The position numbers and the translations under genes are program-made. Below are positions 17,442 through 27,442 of a DNA stretch of 27,520 nt, one piece after another. The notes beneath the pieces were generated by a model. The model was not told where the DNA came from and did no database searches. It worked only from the letters and a program-made list of their open reading frames with translations. Numbering within the stretch: position 1 is the first letter of the stretch; each line of letters starts with the position of its first letter. Source of the stretch: Chara braunii (taxonomy: Eukaryota > Streptophyta > Charophyceae > Charales > Characeae); contig BFEA01000060.1 in NCBI GenBank assembly GCA_003427395.1, positions 3,083,602 through 3,111,121 on the forward strand. The letters run 5' to 3'.

Positions 17442-18011
17442 GCCACCTGATGTCAGATTAGACAAAAGATTGAATTTACAGGGGCTGGTTAGTCCGATGA
17501 TAATACCTCAAGGCCATCGCCCCAAACAAAAAAAAAAAGGTTGAGGGATCTGGGGAGGGGGGGTCAATGTGAATCACGTTTTTTTTTAGTATTTTAATTG
17601 GAGAAAAGGTTGGGGGGGGGGGCGGCGGGGGAGCGCGGCCGGAAAGTTCTGAAAGCGCACCTTTGCGTTTTGGGAAAAAGTTCTTTTGAGTTTTTCTCTT
17701 GAAAAGAAACAGGGTGCCAGCTCCTAACATTTTCGTACTATATCCTTCAGAATTTGAACTCCTGATCTGTTTATCAACAGCCACCGTGACATGTCACGGT
17801 GTGTATCATTCACCCACAGGGATGGGAACAAGAAAAGCTTGTTTCTTCATTCCTTTTCTTTATGAACGTGTGCAGTTCCTGACAATGCTCACACTATTGC
17901 AGTCATTTGTTTCCATGACAAAAAACAGCTAGACTAAGTACATGTGTGTGTACCCTTCAGCCACACGGCCTGGTCATGTTTATTTATTCCGCATTGCTTC
18001 CAATGCTCAAG

Positions 18012-18013
<2 letters not shown>
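17442..18013. other. No gene; SINE trace
   Basis: Contains an A-run (17528-17537), G-runs (17612-17632) and, on the minus strand at 17749-17762, GGAGTTCAAATTCT, a B box related to the SINE at 15655-15745. No coding frame is supported. Confidence 0.45.

Positions 18014-18041
<28 letters not shown>
18014..18041. repeat. (CA)n microsatellite
   Basis: About 14 CA units; it marks the left side of the hammerhead-bearing element. Confidence 0.95.
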
Positions 18042-18044
<3 letters not shown>

Positions 18045-18090
18045 GGTGAGTGCACTGAGTGATAGTCTGCTTTGATTTTTGTCACAGGTA

Positions 18091-18345
18091 CCTTGAGGGC
18101 AGTGGTTGGTGCCCACCTCAAGGAAACAGTTGTCGGACAGTCGTTGATGCTTAACCACAACCGGGGTTAAGGTGGATTATCACTTACAGTGTAAGCAATT
18201 AGGGGATTCCGCAGACTGTTGAGGGTTCAGCCTTCTGATGAGTCCGTGAAACTCCGACGGAACAGTTTGTCACAACCCCTCGTTTGTTGTCCTCTTCTCC
18301 CTCTCTGCCCACGGTTTACCGAGCAGCTCTGTTTGACGACATATA
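18091..18345 (+). mobile_element. Hammerhead-bearing repeat element (retrozyme/PLE-like)
   Basis: In order: hairpin 18091-18123 (CCTTGAG/CTCAAGG with an inner GGGCA/TGCCC), hairpin 18150-18171 (CTTAACC/GGTTAAG), hairpin 18183-18195 (CTTAC/GTAAG), hammerhead ribozyme (about 18221-18281), then a ~70-bp unit shared with 9701-9873 ending at ATATAT. There is no coding capacity. Structured RNA with a self-cleaving motif is the hallmark of retrozymes and of the terminal repeats of Penelope-like elements. The element's true ends are not defined. Confidence 0.6.
18221..18281 (+). ncRNA. Hammerhead ribozyme, minimal type I, core mutated
   Basis: CTGATGA at 18235-18241; stem II GTCCG/CCGAC (18242-18246 with 18254-18258; one C-C mismatch); then GGAA where GAAA is expected (A13 to G); stem III ACA/TGT with triloop GTT (18262-18270); cleavage triplet GTC ending at 18271. 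Stem I pairs GGGTT (18223-18227) with AACCC (18274-18278) around an internal loop, as in natural minimal type I ribozymes. The A13 change should abolish or cripple cleavage. Confidence 0.75.
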
Positions 18346-19759
18346 TGTAATATGTATTTTATCGTGCATTTGTTGTTATGGATATATATGATGAGTTTCA
18401 GCCTACGGAGGATGGTTGTTGTTGCTCGGTCATTTGCTAAAAAACTGATACTGAACTAGTACTATGTACTAATCAATATGTTCGTTCCTTTTGGGAAAAA
18501 TCATAGTAAATCCTTCCCCGCAACAAAACCTTTGTAAGACACTTCCCCGCCATTTTTGCAAAGAAGGCATTACCGGTCCAGCCAGGATGCAAAAAAGACA
18601 CGAAAAGTGATTTTGGGGTCTGCCAGACTATTTGGAGACAAATAAATACAAAGGTTTTGTCGTGGGCTGGCGGGGGGGATTTATAACTTCTCTCGTTGTT
18701 AGGTTCGATAGGTCAGGTCCACAGGTAGTGGTGGCTTACGAGCAACTTCATCGCAAAACTGATCTCACTGTTAGACATGCTCCAAAAATTGCTTTGTACT
18801 AAGTTTGTAGCTGATTGTTATGGTCAACATTCATTTGAGTTTGGAAGATAATGCATTGGAATTTGAAAAAAAACAAATGTACATAAAATTATAAATATAA
18901 TAGTATATATATATTGAAATTCGTGAATAGCAACCACTGCCAACGAGATATAAACTTTAAGATAGTTCCGGCCAATTATTCCAACCACAAAAAACAACAT
19001 CCGACTTCGGAAGATATGTGTTTGAAATTATGAATAGCTTCTCGCAAATCACAGGTTTTTTTATGTTTTCGTCAATCGTAAATTGTGATCAGATATAATG
19101 ATAATCGTGTAAATTTACAATCACATAAATGAAGTATTTCCCTCTTTTGACCAATTACTGAAACTAAGAAAATATGTATATACTATATTCGTAGGAACTA
19201 GACAAATAGGTCAGATCCTGAAGGCAGGATATGTGAAGGTGAAGAATGAGACTGGGGCGGGGTTAAGGTCTCAAGGATGTCAACGATGCACAAAATCAAT
19301 TGTGGCATGTATCATAGCTTTTTTTGAACTGTACCATATGTGTTATCACTTTTTTCGTTTTTTGTGTTATGAATATCACCACCTTGGCAAGGTCATGGAC
19401 CCATGATCGCTATCTATAATATTTAGGAGGGAGAAACCAACAACTTGAAGATTTTTTTATGTTAGCGTGAAGATGATAGGTGATTGCGAAAAAAGGTACA
19501 CATAATATATTCGTACTTTGAAATTTTCCTGTCCGTTTTCAAGGCGAAGGCCGCAATTTCAGACCAGGCTGAATACGTCAATGTTTGCGTCACCAGAAGT
19601 AAATTGAAGCAAAGTTGTTGGAGCCCTACCGTTGTTCTTATAATAAAAGATTTTGTTAAGTTGATGACATGTACTTCATTCATAGGGCAACCATCCATGA
19701 TTCAAGCCGAAACAAATAATAATAATAATGAAAGATCAGTATGGTCACTCTAGTAAAGT
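18346..19759. other. AT-rich DNA without a recognised gene
   Basis: Apart from the foldback at 18508-18682, no repeat or domain was recognised. The short frames at 19462-19753 on both strands overlap and carry no motif. Confidence 0.5.
18508..18682. mobile_element. MITE-like foldback, ~175 bp
   Basis: AAATCCTTCCCCGCAACAAA at 18508 and, inverted, TTTGTCGTGGGCTGGCGGGG ending near 18682; the inner ACAAAACCTTTGTA pairs perfectly. There is no coding capacity. Only one copy is seen, so it may be a MITE or a simple inverted duplication. Confidence 0.5.
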
Positions 19760-20249
19760 ATCTTTAAGGTTGTCTCATTGGCCAACTACATACCATGAAG
19801 TGGCATCAACAAACCCTTCGATCGAGCAGTTTTACAATCAATGACATCCTTTAACCCGTTCGATCCGTTTATCATTGTGGTTTAAGGATCATTATGGTTT
19901 TGCAATAGGTTGACTGTAGACTATATGGCATCGACAAAACCCTTGAGTAGCTTGTTTAAAGGATCATTATGGTTACACTATGAATGATAACATGCCATCG
20001 ACAAAATCCTCAAATCGAGCGTTTTAACGACGAGTCTCTAATTTAACTGTTCAATCGTATTGTCACCTTAACTTGATGATTATTATGATCACCTTATTGG
20101 TGAATTACATGCCATAAAAAATTAAACCCCTCGATTAAGGATCATTACGGTTGCCCTACTAAGGGTGACTATATGTGACCAACAAAATTCTTCAATAGAG
20201 TGGTTTAAAGATGATCCTTCAAAGCATGCGATCCGTTTGTCATCTATGT

Positions 20250-20540
20250 TTAAACCACCGACGCATTTCCTAGCCAAAGAATAAAATATGCAGCTTGCAT
20301 GCAACTGCAACTTTTGGGAAGTACTGGGTGGTCTTGCATGCAGCTGCAACTTTTGGGAAGTACTGGGTGGTATTTCGCAAAATATCCATCCAGGAAAAAT
20401 AGGCCTCGCATGCGACCTATTTTATCTGGATAGAGTATCAAGGGAAATGGCACCCCATGGCCCCGGTAATTCCTGAAAGTTGCGGTTGCATGCCCACCGC
20501 GACTTTGAGAAAATGGCTGGGAAACGTACTGGTGGTTTAA
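20250..20540. mobile_element. MITE, family C (copy C1), ~291 bp
   Basis: Terminal inverted repeats starting TTAAACCACC and extending about 65 bases with mismatches: GCATTTCCTAGCCAAAG versus the complement of CTTTGAGAAAATGGCTGGGA; GCATGCAACTGCAACTTT versus its complement at 20474-20492. It contains a 39-bp tandem duplication (20294-20332 and 20333-20371). Confidence 0.65.
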
Positions 20541-20714
20541 GGATCACTCTGGTTGCCCTAAGGGTGGAACTACATAACATTAAAAAAATACATCAACCCT
20601 TTAATCAAATAATCAATATGGTTTCCCCATGGGTGACTACTTGCGATCAATAAAATCCTTAAATAGTGCGGTCACTTCGATTTACGGATGATCCCTTAAA
20701 CTACTCTATCCTTT

Positions 20715-20867
20715 TTAAACCACCAGTATTGAGCCCAACTATCTGCCGCAGAAAAAAGTAGAGTAGAAACATTTCTAATTGCAATGGATGAATTTGGGCG
20801 TTCCTGTACATTTCATAAAATTGTGGTTTGTTAACGGGCACAACTTTAGGAAGTAGTGGTGGTTTAA
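20715..20867. mobile_element. MITE, family C (copy C2), ~153 bp
   Basis: It begins TTAAACCACCAGTA and ends with the inverse GTAGTGGTGGTTTAA, the same termini as C1. The interior is unrelated and shorter. Confidence 0.5.
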
Positions 20868-20946
20868 TTATCATCTCCGTTATGGTTGCCCTGTTGGTGA
20901 CTGACTACGTGCACCATGAATAAATACAAAGAAACAATAAAAATCA

Positions 20947-23629
20947 TTACGACGGTCAGTGAGGCAAGGCGACCCCATAGCCCCCCTCCTCTTCGTCTTG
21001 GTGATGGAGGCATTAGCGGCAATGATAAGAGCTAACCCACGCATAGAGCGCATAGACATCCCGGAGCTGCCCCCTCATATGGTGCCGGTCACCTCCCTGT
21101 TTGCCGATAACCTTACGGTCCTTATCCGAGCTACGACTGTCTCTTTTCAAGCCTTAACCGAGACCATCCAAGCCTTCACGGTCGCAACCGACATGAAGGT
21201 GAACTGGGGAACAAAGACGGTGGGCCTGGGTGGGCTGGTGGTTGTCCCCACAAGACAGTCAGCCCCCACACCAGCCACCGATCAATTGGCCCCCGAGAGA
21301 GGAAGCCATCCGCATTCAGGGTATCCGACTGACAGCAATGGGGCCCCCCCATGATCATGGACAGAAGATGCTGCAGTTAGCTCTCCAAAGGCTGGCAAAA
21401 TGGGATGACCTTCACACATCGCTGGTAGGAAGGGCGCTGGCAATAAATAACGCCATCCTTGCTACAACATGGTACAAAACGGCCTTCTGAAAAATAACCA
21501 AAAAACAATTAGCGCACCTCAGAGCCGCTCTGTCAACCTACTTATGGAGAAACGATCACAAGCGGACGGGATGCCTAAAAAGGGTGGCTTGGAAGTATGT
21601 ATCCCAGCCAAAAAAGGTGGGCGGGCTTGGCATCCTGGACCCTGGGGACGAAACCAAGGAAGTCATCGTTCGTTTGCTATTAGCGAACGACATACCGTGG
21701 TTACCTTTGGCGTACATACAATTGGTTAACCTGCCCCCCCCTTCACACTGCGATAACCCGGTCCCCCCCCTCACGTGGTTTACAAACACAGCCTGGTCTG
21801 TGTCAGGCCCCCCGCGCCATAGAAAGGATGGTACGGCTAGAAACGCCGTGAGATGGGACCTGAAACAGGACCCCATGTGGATAACAATGTTAAATCTGTG
21901 GAGGCAGATGGGGCCATCCAAGAAGCCCCCTCCGCTGAGATGGCAAGAGATATGGCGGCAGCCTTTGTTTGGCAATCCACAGCTCTGTGACGAAACAGGG
22001 TGCCCGCTCTCGTTGGAAACCGGCTCACATTGGCTGACATGGGTGAAAAATGGCCTCTTTGTAGTGGGGGACCTCTGGGACAGCCAGAGAGGCACCTGGA
22101 AGTCCGCAGAGCAGCTGCGGCGAAACCTGAGACACATCAAGGATAGCCAGGAAAAACTCGGCTTTATCCACCGCACGGTCCCACCCTCATGGGTGGCAAC
22201 CCTGCAGAACGGACCGACAGTGCGCAGCCACGATTGGGTCATAAGGAACACGGCCAACCCGATCCCCATGACCATCTTCAGGGTACGTCGCCCCACTGAC
22301 CAAGGAATGCAGTTGCATGCCTATGCTCCAGATGTCCCGGGAGCGCGCTGGGCTGCCCTGACAAGGGACCAAAGCCTAGACTGCGTGCTTCCAATGGAAG
22401 AGCTATCTAGGATATGGGTAATCGGGGACGAGGATTCAGGCTTCTATGCCTACGAAATGACCTCCAGGATTTGCGCACTCCCATTCGACCCTGATGAGTG
22501 GGTATGGAAAGGGAGAGAACCCACACACATCTAGCAATATACAGTTAAAGGAGGATACAAACAGGCCCATAAGCTCCACTCCTCTACAACGGTGGTGCAA
22601 AATAGATGACAACGGGATTCGTCACTCCGTAACGCAGAGTTGCAACACATCTCGTGGTCGGCCTACGCACATATAATACCGACATCGCACAGGGCCCTGC
22701 AATGGCAGATAACGCAACGCTGTCTACCGACACCTGATTGGATAACAGCACGCACAAAACTGGAACAAGCGGAAGTCTTGTCCCCTATCTGCTCCCAATG
22801 TGGGGAAGGTGCGCCAGCCAAATGTGCAGACCTGGAACATTGTCTGTTGGCCTGCCCGATGGCGGTACAAGTGTGGCAGTGGTGGGATGCGATGTGGCAC
22901 GAACTCACGGCATCGCCCTTCCAATGGAACGTGCCTCTCTTTTTGTTGGGCAAAAGAAAAAGCTTTCCTCGACTCTGGTCACCCTTCCAGGTGAACCTAT
23001 TCAAACATATGAGGCTTGCCCTCCTCATGGTTATATGGCGAATGCGCTGCTCGGCAGAGCACAAGGAATACACTTTTGACCTGCACCAGGCCAAAGAAGA
23101 ACTGCTCGAGGTCATCCAACAAAACCTGACAAGCGCAAGCAGGAAGCTGGTGAAAACGGTGGCGGCTGCCCCGGACCAGGTGGACAAACAAAGGGCGATC
23201 TTGGCCTTCAAACAAAAGTGGATAGACCCGTACCGCAAAATGGCGGACGTACAAAATGACGGCAGGTTAATATGGAAAAACTGGGCTGCGGAGCAACACA
23301 GGTGGGTGTCTAGGCCGGAAAATTGCTTCCATACACCCCTGCCTGGCCATGATCGAGCACTTGAGGATGCTCCACGGACCGATGAGCAGCAGGTCCAGGC
23401 CGGGGACTCGGGGGGCTCACCCTCTCCTCCATTGCCAGCGTGGTCCCCTCCTCTCCCGTCCGGTCCTCCTCCCCCGATCCCGTCACCGCCGCCTTCCCCA
23501 CCCTCAGCCTTGCCCCCGAGGACCCCTACGCCTCCTCCCTTGACTCCCGTGACCCTACACCTCCCCCCCCCGTATCCCCCCTCCCCGCCCTGCCATCCCC
23601 CTCCCCACCCCGCATCCCAACCTGCCTGA
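20947..23629 (+). pseudogene. LINE reverse transcriptase / zinc-knuckle ORF, inactivated
   Basis: Starts inside the palm domain at VRQGDPIAPLLF (from 20959). The catalytic box reads FADN (21100-21111) where F/YADD is expected, so the second Asp is lost. MKVNWGTKT is the following conserved block. The frame then shifts (about 21225-21250) from frame 1 to frame 2. In-frame stops follow at 21488, 22532 and 22607. KVGGLGI (about 21617-21637) and a zinc-knuckle CSQC...EHCLLAC (22790-22855) are typical of plant-type LINEs. A C-terminal helix-rich region and a Pro/Ser-rich tail (from about 23386) end the protein. The enzyme normally nicks DNA and copies its RNA in place; this copy cannot. Confidence 0.85.
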
Positions 23630-24340
23630 ATGACGGCCAGCCAGCCTGACAAAACAACTCGTTGCCTGAACAGAGGACGCGTTGGCGGTTGCCTGCCTCC
23701 CACAACAGGGGATGGGAGTGCAGTGCTCCGCCGCATTGCAAGTCCAAGACATAGGAACGCTCAGTTCAAATGACATGAGGGAATAGGTGCATTGGGTACA
23801 TAGGGGCTGTTGGTATAAGGACTGGGTCGATAGACAACGGGGAGCGTGCATTGGGTGCATGGGCTGCTGGGACAATGACTGGGTCGATGCATGCTTGAGA
23901 AAACAATTCATTGCCTGGACAGAGGACGAGTTGGTGGTTGCCTGCCTCCCAGATCAGGGGTTGGGAGTGCATAGCTCCGCCGCACTGCAAGGCACGTAAA
24001 GGAGATAAAAGGTGCATTGGGTACATAGGGGGCTGCTGGGACAAGGTCTGGGTCGATAGATAAAGGGGAAAGGGTGTCACTTGCGGCTCCGAGTGATGCT
24101 GGAGCCCCAGGAGGACACAGAAAAGAACCGCAGTTTTGATGCCATACGATGTTCTGATGGGACGCTGGACCCGGTTTCCAGCAGGTGCCGCTCCCGAGCA
24201 ATAGATGGAGCAGCCCCCCGGGTAAGCCCTCAATTCTGACGGTTCTCGTACCACCGCCAGGATAGAGGGATACCGTAAGGGCTTTCTTCCTGAAAAAAAA
24301 TAATAATAAAAATTAAAAATTAAAAAATTAAAAAAATTGT
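23630..24340 (+). repeat. LINE 3' region with internal tandem repeats and A-rich tail
   Basis: A ~95-bp segment (GTTGCCTGCCTCCCA...) occurs at 23648-23742 and again at 23898-23992. A ~50-bp segment with GGTGCATTGGGTACATAGGG and CTGGGTCGAT occurs near 23786, 23848 and 24011. The A/T-rich tail (24290-24340) is the 3' end. Confidence 0.75.
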
Positions 24341-25258
24341 AAAGTGATAGAAAAAGACTCGGATATGGGCTGGCAAGAACACCGGTAAAGAAGAATGGTA
24401 AGCCTCATCTGATTCAATGAATGTGTTCGCTCTTAGTTTGTTTTTTAATAGAAGCTTAAGCCCGCTTCTACCTCCAGCCATGACCTGCGCAGCCTAACGA
24501 GCTCGGTAACATACTGGTTTCTCCCCATCCCAAACCCAGTAGGGAAAAATGGAAAACTCGACCCTCCAAGGTAGTACTGGTTTAAATTGTAGCAATATAT
24601 GTATTTGCTGATTGTTTAGTGAGGCTACCCCCTCCTCATCGACCTACTTCTGTTGAATTGATTGTAAACCACCACTTTGACCAATTCTTGGGAATTTGAG
24701 AGACTGGTAGTGTTGTTTTATCAGGCCTACCGGAAGCACACTTTTGACGAAAATGGGGCAAAAAAAGAGAAAATTGTCAGTTCAGCGCATGGATTTATTT
24801 CGTTGTTCTGAAAGTTTTTTTTTCACGTTTTTTTTCTGGGGAACATCAGCACCTGATCTACAGGATTGTTTTTTTTTTTTTTAAGACTTTTCGGCCAATT
24901 TATCTGATTGTAAAAAATCACTGTTGGAACACTTTCTCCCTTGTGCAAATCATTTTGGCCTGCACATGGCAGCCGGGAAACGAAAAATGCACCATATAGC
25001 TTGAGAATTTGTTTCTCGCCCGGAAACTTTTTTTTTTTTAGTATATATTTTTCTTGGCAAGATCTTGACCTAATCTACAGGCCCTTCCGGCAGCAGCAGC
25101 CAGCAGCCTATACACACTCGAGCGACCGGCCAAGCCATTCCATCAGCTCTTTCCTTCGATGACAGCAGGCTACGCCCACGCAATGGAGCAGTGGGAGTCA
25201 CGTGCTGGACCGGAGCGAAGCGCGCAACAGTGTGCAACTGCGGCCATGTCCATGGTGT

Positions 25259-25260
<2 letters not shown>
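24341..25260. other. No gene seen
   Basis: AT-rich DNA with T-runs (24818, 24871, 25030). The motif ATCTACAGG with similar flanks occurs twice (about 24857 and 25074), suggesting an old duplication. Nothing coding is supported. Confidence 0.5.

Positions 25261-25261
<1 letters not shown>

Positions 25262-25332
<71 letters not shown>
25262..25332. repeat. (TG)n microsatellite
   Basis: About 35 TG units. Confidence 0.97.
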
Positions 25333-25334
<2 letters not shown>

Positions 25335-25829
25335 GAAATGCATCAGCAACCATAGCAACCCAAAAACACGGGAACCTCCACATAGATCCATTCACATGCT
25401 GCTTGCACTGCACTACCCATCCGTAAGATTGACTAATGCCACGAACCAACAATCCCCACAGACAAGACCAAAGGAATAAAGCGGGTCCCTCGAAGAAAGA
25501 ACACGTGAGATGGATAGCGAAGAAGGGAAGAGAAGGGGGGAGAAGGGGTAGCATTGATGGCAAAGCCATCATCATCATTGGCATAGTAGCCAGCACCAGG
25601 TGTTCTCCTGCGTCCGTCACCGATACCCATGGAATGTCATACGAAGGCCACGAAAGCAAGACACGAAGCGAATGACAAGAAGCAACAATGCATTAGACAA
25701 CGACCAATTGCACGAAGGGTGGATGGCATGGGGGAAGCGGGTGGGCAAACAAACAGCACAAGGCAACAAGGGAAGAGACATAAAGAGCCAAGTTGAAAAA
25801 GAAGAGAACGAAAAAAAAACAACAATAAG
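25333..25829. other. No gene seen
   Basis: A/G-rich plus strand (25495-25550, 25650-25815). Overlapping frames on both strands have no recognisable domain. Confidence 0.5.
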
Positions 25830-25839
25830 AACTGATGAT

Positions 25840-25905
25840 GACATAATGTTTCGTCGGGGTTGCACCGACTCATCAGGAGGCTGAACCCTCGACAATCTGC
25901 GGAAT
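25840..25905 (-). ncRNA. Hammerhead ribozyme with intact core
   Basis: Minus strand: CTGATGA (25876-25870), perfect 5-bp stem II GTCGG/CCGAC (25869-25865 with 25857-25853), GAAA (25852-25849), stem III ACA/TGT with triloop TTA (25849-25841), cleavage triplet GTC ending at 25840. All invariant core bases are present. The upstream 30 bases (GATTCCGCAGA, GAGGGTTCAGCC) match the ribozyme at 18221. After the cleavage site the sequence differs, so the usual AACCC partner of stem I is absent. Activity therefore depends on whether any stem I can form. Confidence 0.72.
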
Positions 25906-26083
25906 CTCCGTATTTGAAGGTTTGGGTCATGAACCCTTTGACCCTTGTTTAAGGCAGACTGCCCCCAAGCGGAACATAGCAGCGGGCAGCTGTGGGGCAC
26001 CAAGCAACACAGTAGAGGCAACACGGCTGCACAACGCCAAAAATGACTGCAAGGAACGACATGGCACGCAAGATATGCAGCGC

Positions 26084-26249
26084 GGCAACCGTGTAGTGAA
26101 GCACATGACAACACAAACAAGGCAATCACACTGCAAGGGACGACAGGGCGAGCGGACCAGCAGCTTGGCAACCGTGGAGCGAAGCACAAGGCATCAGCAA
26201 CAGGCAACCGTCCAACAGGGCCCGCAAGCAGCAAACACGAAAGGCACGA
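26084..26249 (+). repeat. 83-bp tandem repeat inside the hammerhead-bounded element
   Basis: GGCAACCGTGTAGTGAAGCA at 26084 and GGCAACCGTGGAGCGAAGCA at 26167 are preceded by related CTGCAAGG-ACGACA segments at about 26047 and 26130. A weaker third unit lies near 26245-26300. Confidence 0.7.
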
Positions 26250-26461
26250 CCAGCAGAAGGGCAGCAAGGCAGTGGAGCAGCGAAGCGCAAGGCAACACCA
26301 ATCACACGGCCACACCACACAGCGAACACATCAACCTGCAAAGAACCACATGCGAAGCAAGCGGGACAGGCAGCAGGACAACGGTGGAGCGCAGACGAGG
26401 CCGTCCACACATCCAACACGGAGCAAAGCAGCACATGACCTACTCAAATCACGGTTGAACC

Positions 26462-26530
26462 CCGCAGACTGTTGGTTCCCACCACCCACTGAGCCAGGGA
26501 GAAACTCCGACGAGCATCTGTCATTACCCA
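26462..26530 (+). ncRNA. Decayed hammerhead-like copy
   Basis: CCGCAGACTGTTG (26463-26475) and GAAACTCCGACG (26501-26512) match the ribozyme copy at 18212-18259 in order and spacing, and CTGTCA (26518-26523) stands where the cleavage triplet lies. CTGATGA has become CTGAGCC, and GAAA has become GAGC. It is not active as written. Confidence 0.5.
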
Positions 26531-26540
26531 CAGACAACAC

Positions 26541-26707
26541 AGACATCCCGAACCGAGCGGCCCCCCTAAGATTCCAGTTGGCACTCCAAACGAGGAACCA
26601 CCGACTGTTTAGCACTACTTAAGGGTGCTCAGTTGGGCACACAGAAAAATACTTAGAAAAAATCAGAGGGAGGACAAACAACAAGAGGGAACAAGACACA
26701 TAAAACT

Positions 26708-26782
<75 letters not shown>

Positions 26783-27439
26783 GGACACTACAGCCTTGCA
26801 GGGGTGGGGTGGATATCATGGCCCGTACGGTTATACTTCTGTCCACTGTGGCCACCAGTCCATCCAAGCCTTCCTTTTCTGACGCAGCTTTTTGCTGCCC
26901 AACAATTACCACTGAACCAGCTGTCAGCGCACGATTTGCCAGGCGACGACAGTGTTTGACGTCCGGTAGGCCCGACCTGCAATGTTGAGGCGAGTTAGTC
27001 AGCGTGTAGGGACAAAATAGGTAGGGAATGGACTGGGGGCTTAAGCGTTGCTAGTGGTTGCAGCTGTGAGATATAGACTGTAGGAGTCCGAAGACAACAG
27101 GAAGCTCCTACGATGTGGAAAAGTGTGCAGCATAATATGAGGAGTGTAGGTCGGTAGGTAGATCGGAGGAAGTAGACATCGGCGAGTGGAAGGCTGGCAC
27201 AGTGATTTTGACTAGCAGATTCAAGGTTGCTGTCCATATACAATGGAGTGATTGCCTGAGTGAAGCTGAAAGTGTTGCAGAGAAGCATGTGCAGACTTTT
27301 TCTTTCGAGTTCCATCTTCTTCTTGTATGTTTGAACTCTTGTTGACACGAATATGAGAGCGGCAGCTAGACTCCATGTACGGACATGAGTGCTGGAATCT
27401 GTGCATGTCAATTGGAGGTTCACGAGGGGGGGAGGAGGG

Positions 27440-27440
<1 letters not shown>
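26541..27440. other. No gene; (TG)n and unassigned DNA
   Basis: A (TG)n array (about 26711-26780, one A interruption) is followed by mixed sequence. The minus-strand frame 26995-27423 (142 codons) has no start context or domain that I recognise. Confidence 0.5.

Positions 27441-27442
<2 letters not shown>

Larger units (their letters stand above)
19760..20930 (+). repeat. Degenerate ~75-bp tandem repeats, AT-rich
   Basis: The consensus pieces GGATCATTATGGTTGCCCTA, TTGGTGACTACATGCCAT and AAAATCCTTAAATCGAGCGG recur in this order. Starts can be seen near 19769, 19886, 19961, 20079, 20139, 20541, 20610 and 20873. Copies are diverged and interrupted by two MITEs; the LINE at 20945 truncates the array. 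Confidence 0.7.
20945..24340 (+). mobile_element. 5'-truncated non-LTR (LINE) retrotransposon
   Basis: Homology to reverse transcriptase starts abruptly near 20950 and the element ends in an A-rich tail (about 24290-24340). It comprises the 3' half of the ORF (20947-23629) and a ~660-bp 3' region. The tail, the lack of LTRs and the zinc-knuckle after the reverse transcriptase define a LINE. A further 3' fragment of the family is at 8070-8169. No clear target duplication was found. Confidence 0.85.
25830..26540. mobile_element. Element bounded by inverted hammerhead motifs
   Basis: The left boundary carries a minus-strand hammerhead (25840-25905) and the right boundary a decayed plus-strand one (26462-26530). 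The sequence inside each (TCAAAT-ACGG followed by CCGCAGA) is also related in inverted order. The interior is A/C/G-rich with an 83-bp tandem repeat and an unsupported plus-strand frame (25922-26458, 178 codons). A non-autonomous retroelement in inverted arrangement is my inference. Confidence 0.45.

Noticed and set aside
18117-18135. GGAAACAGTTGTC as an additional hammerhead 3' half
   Set aside because: It resembles GAAACAGTTTGTC, but stem II, stem III pairing and CTGATGA are lacking.
22663-23736. 357-codon minus-strand frame
   Set aside because: It is antisense to the LINE zinc-knuckle and Pro-rich region, which explains its Gly-rich start.
25831-25838. Plus-strand CTGATGA as a further ribozyme
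   Set aside because: No stem II or GAAA follows; the match is chance next to the minus-strand ribozyme.
25617-26318. 233-codon Cys/Leu-rich minus-strand frame
   Set aside because: It is compositional, spans a ribozyme and a minisatellite, and has no motif.
26995-27423. 142-codon minus-strand gene
   Set aside because: No domain, targeting signal or codon pattern supports it.
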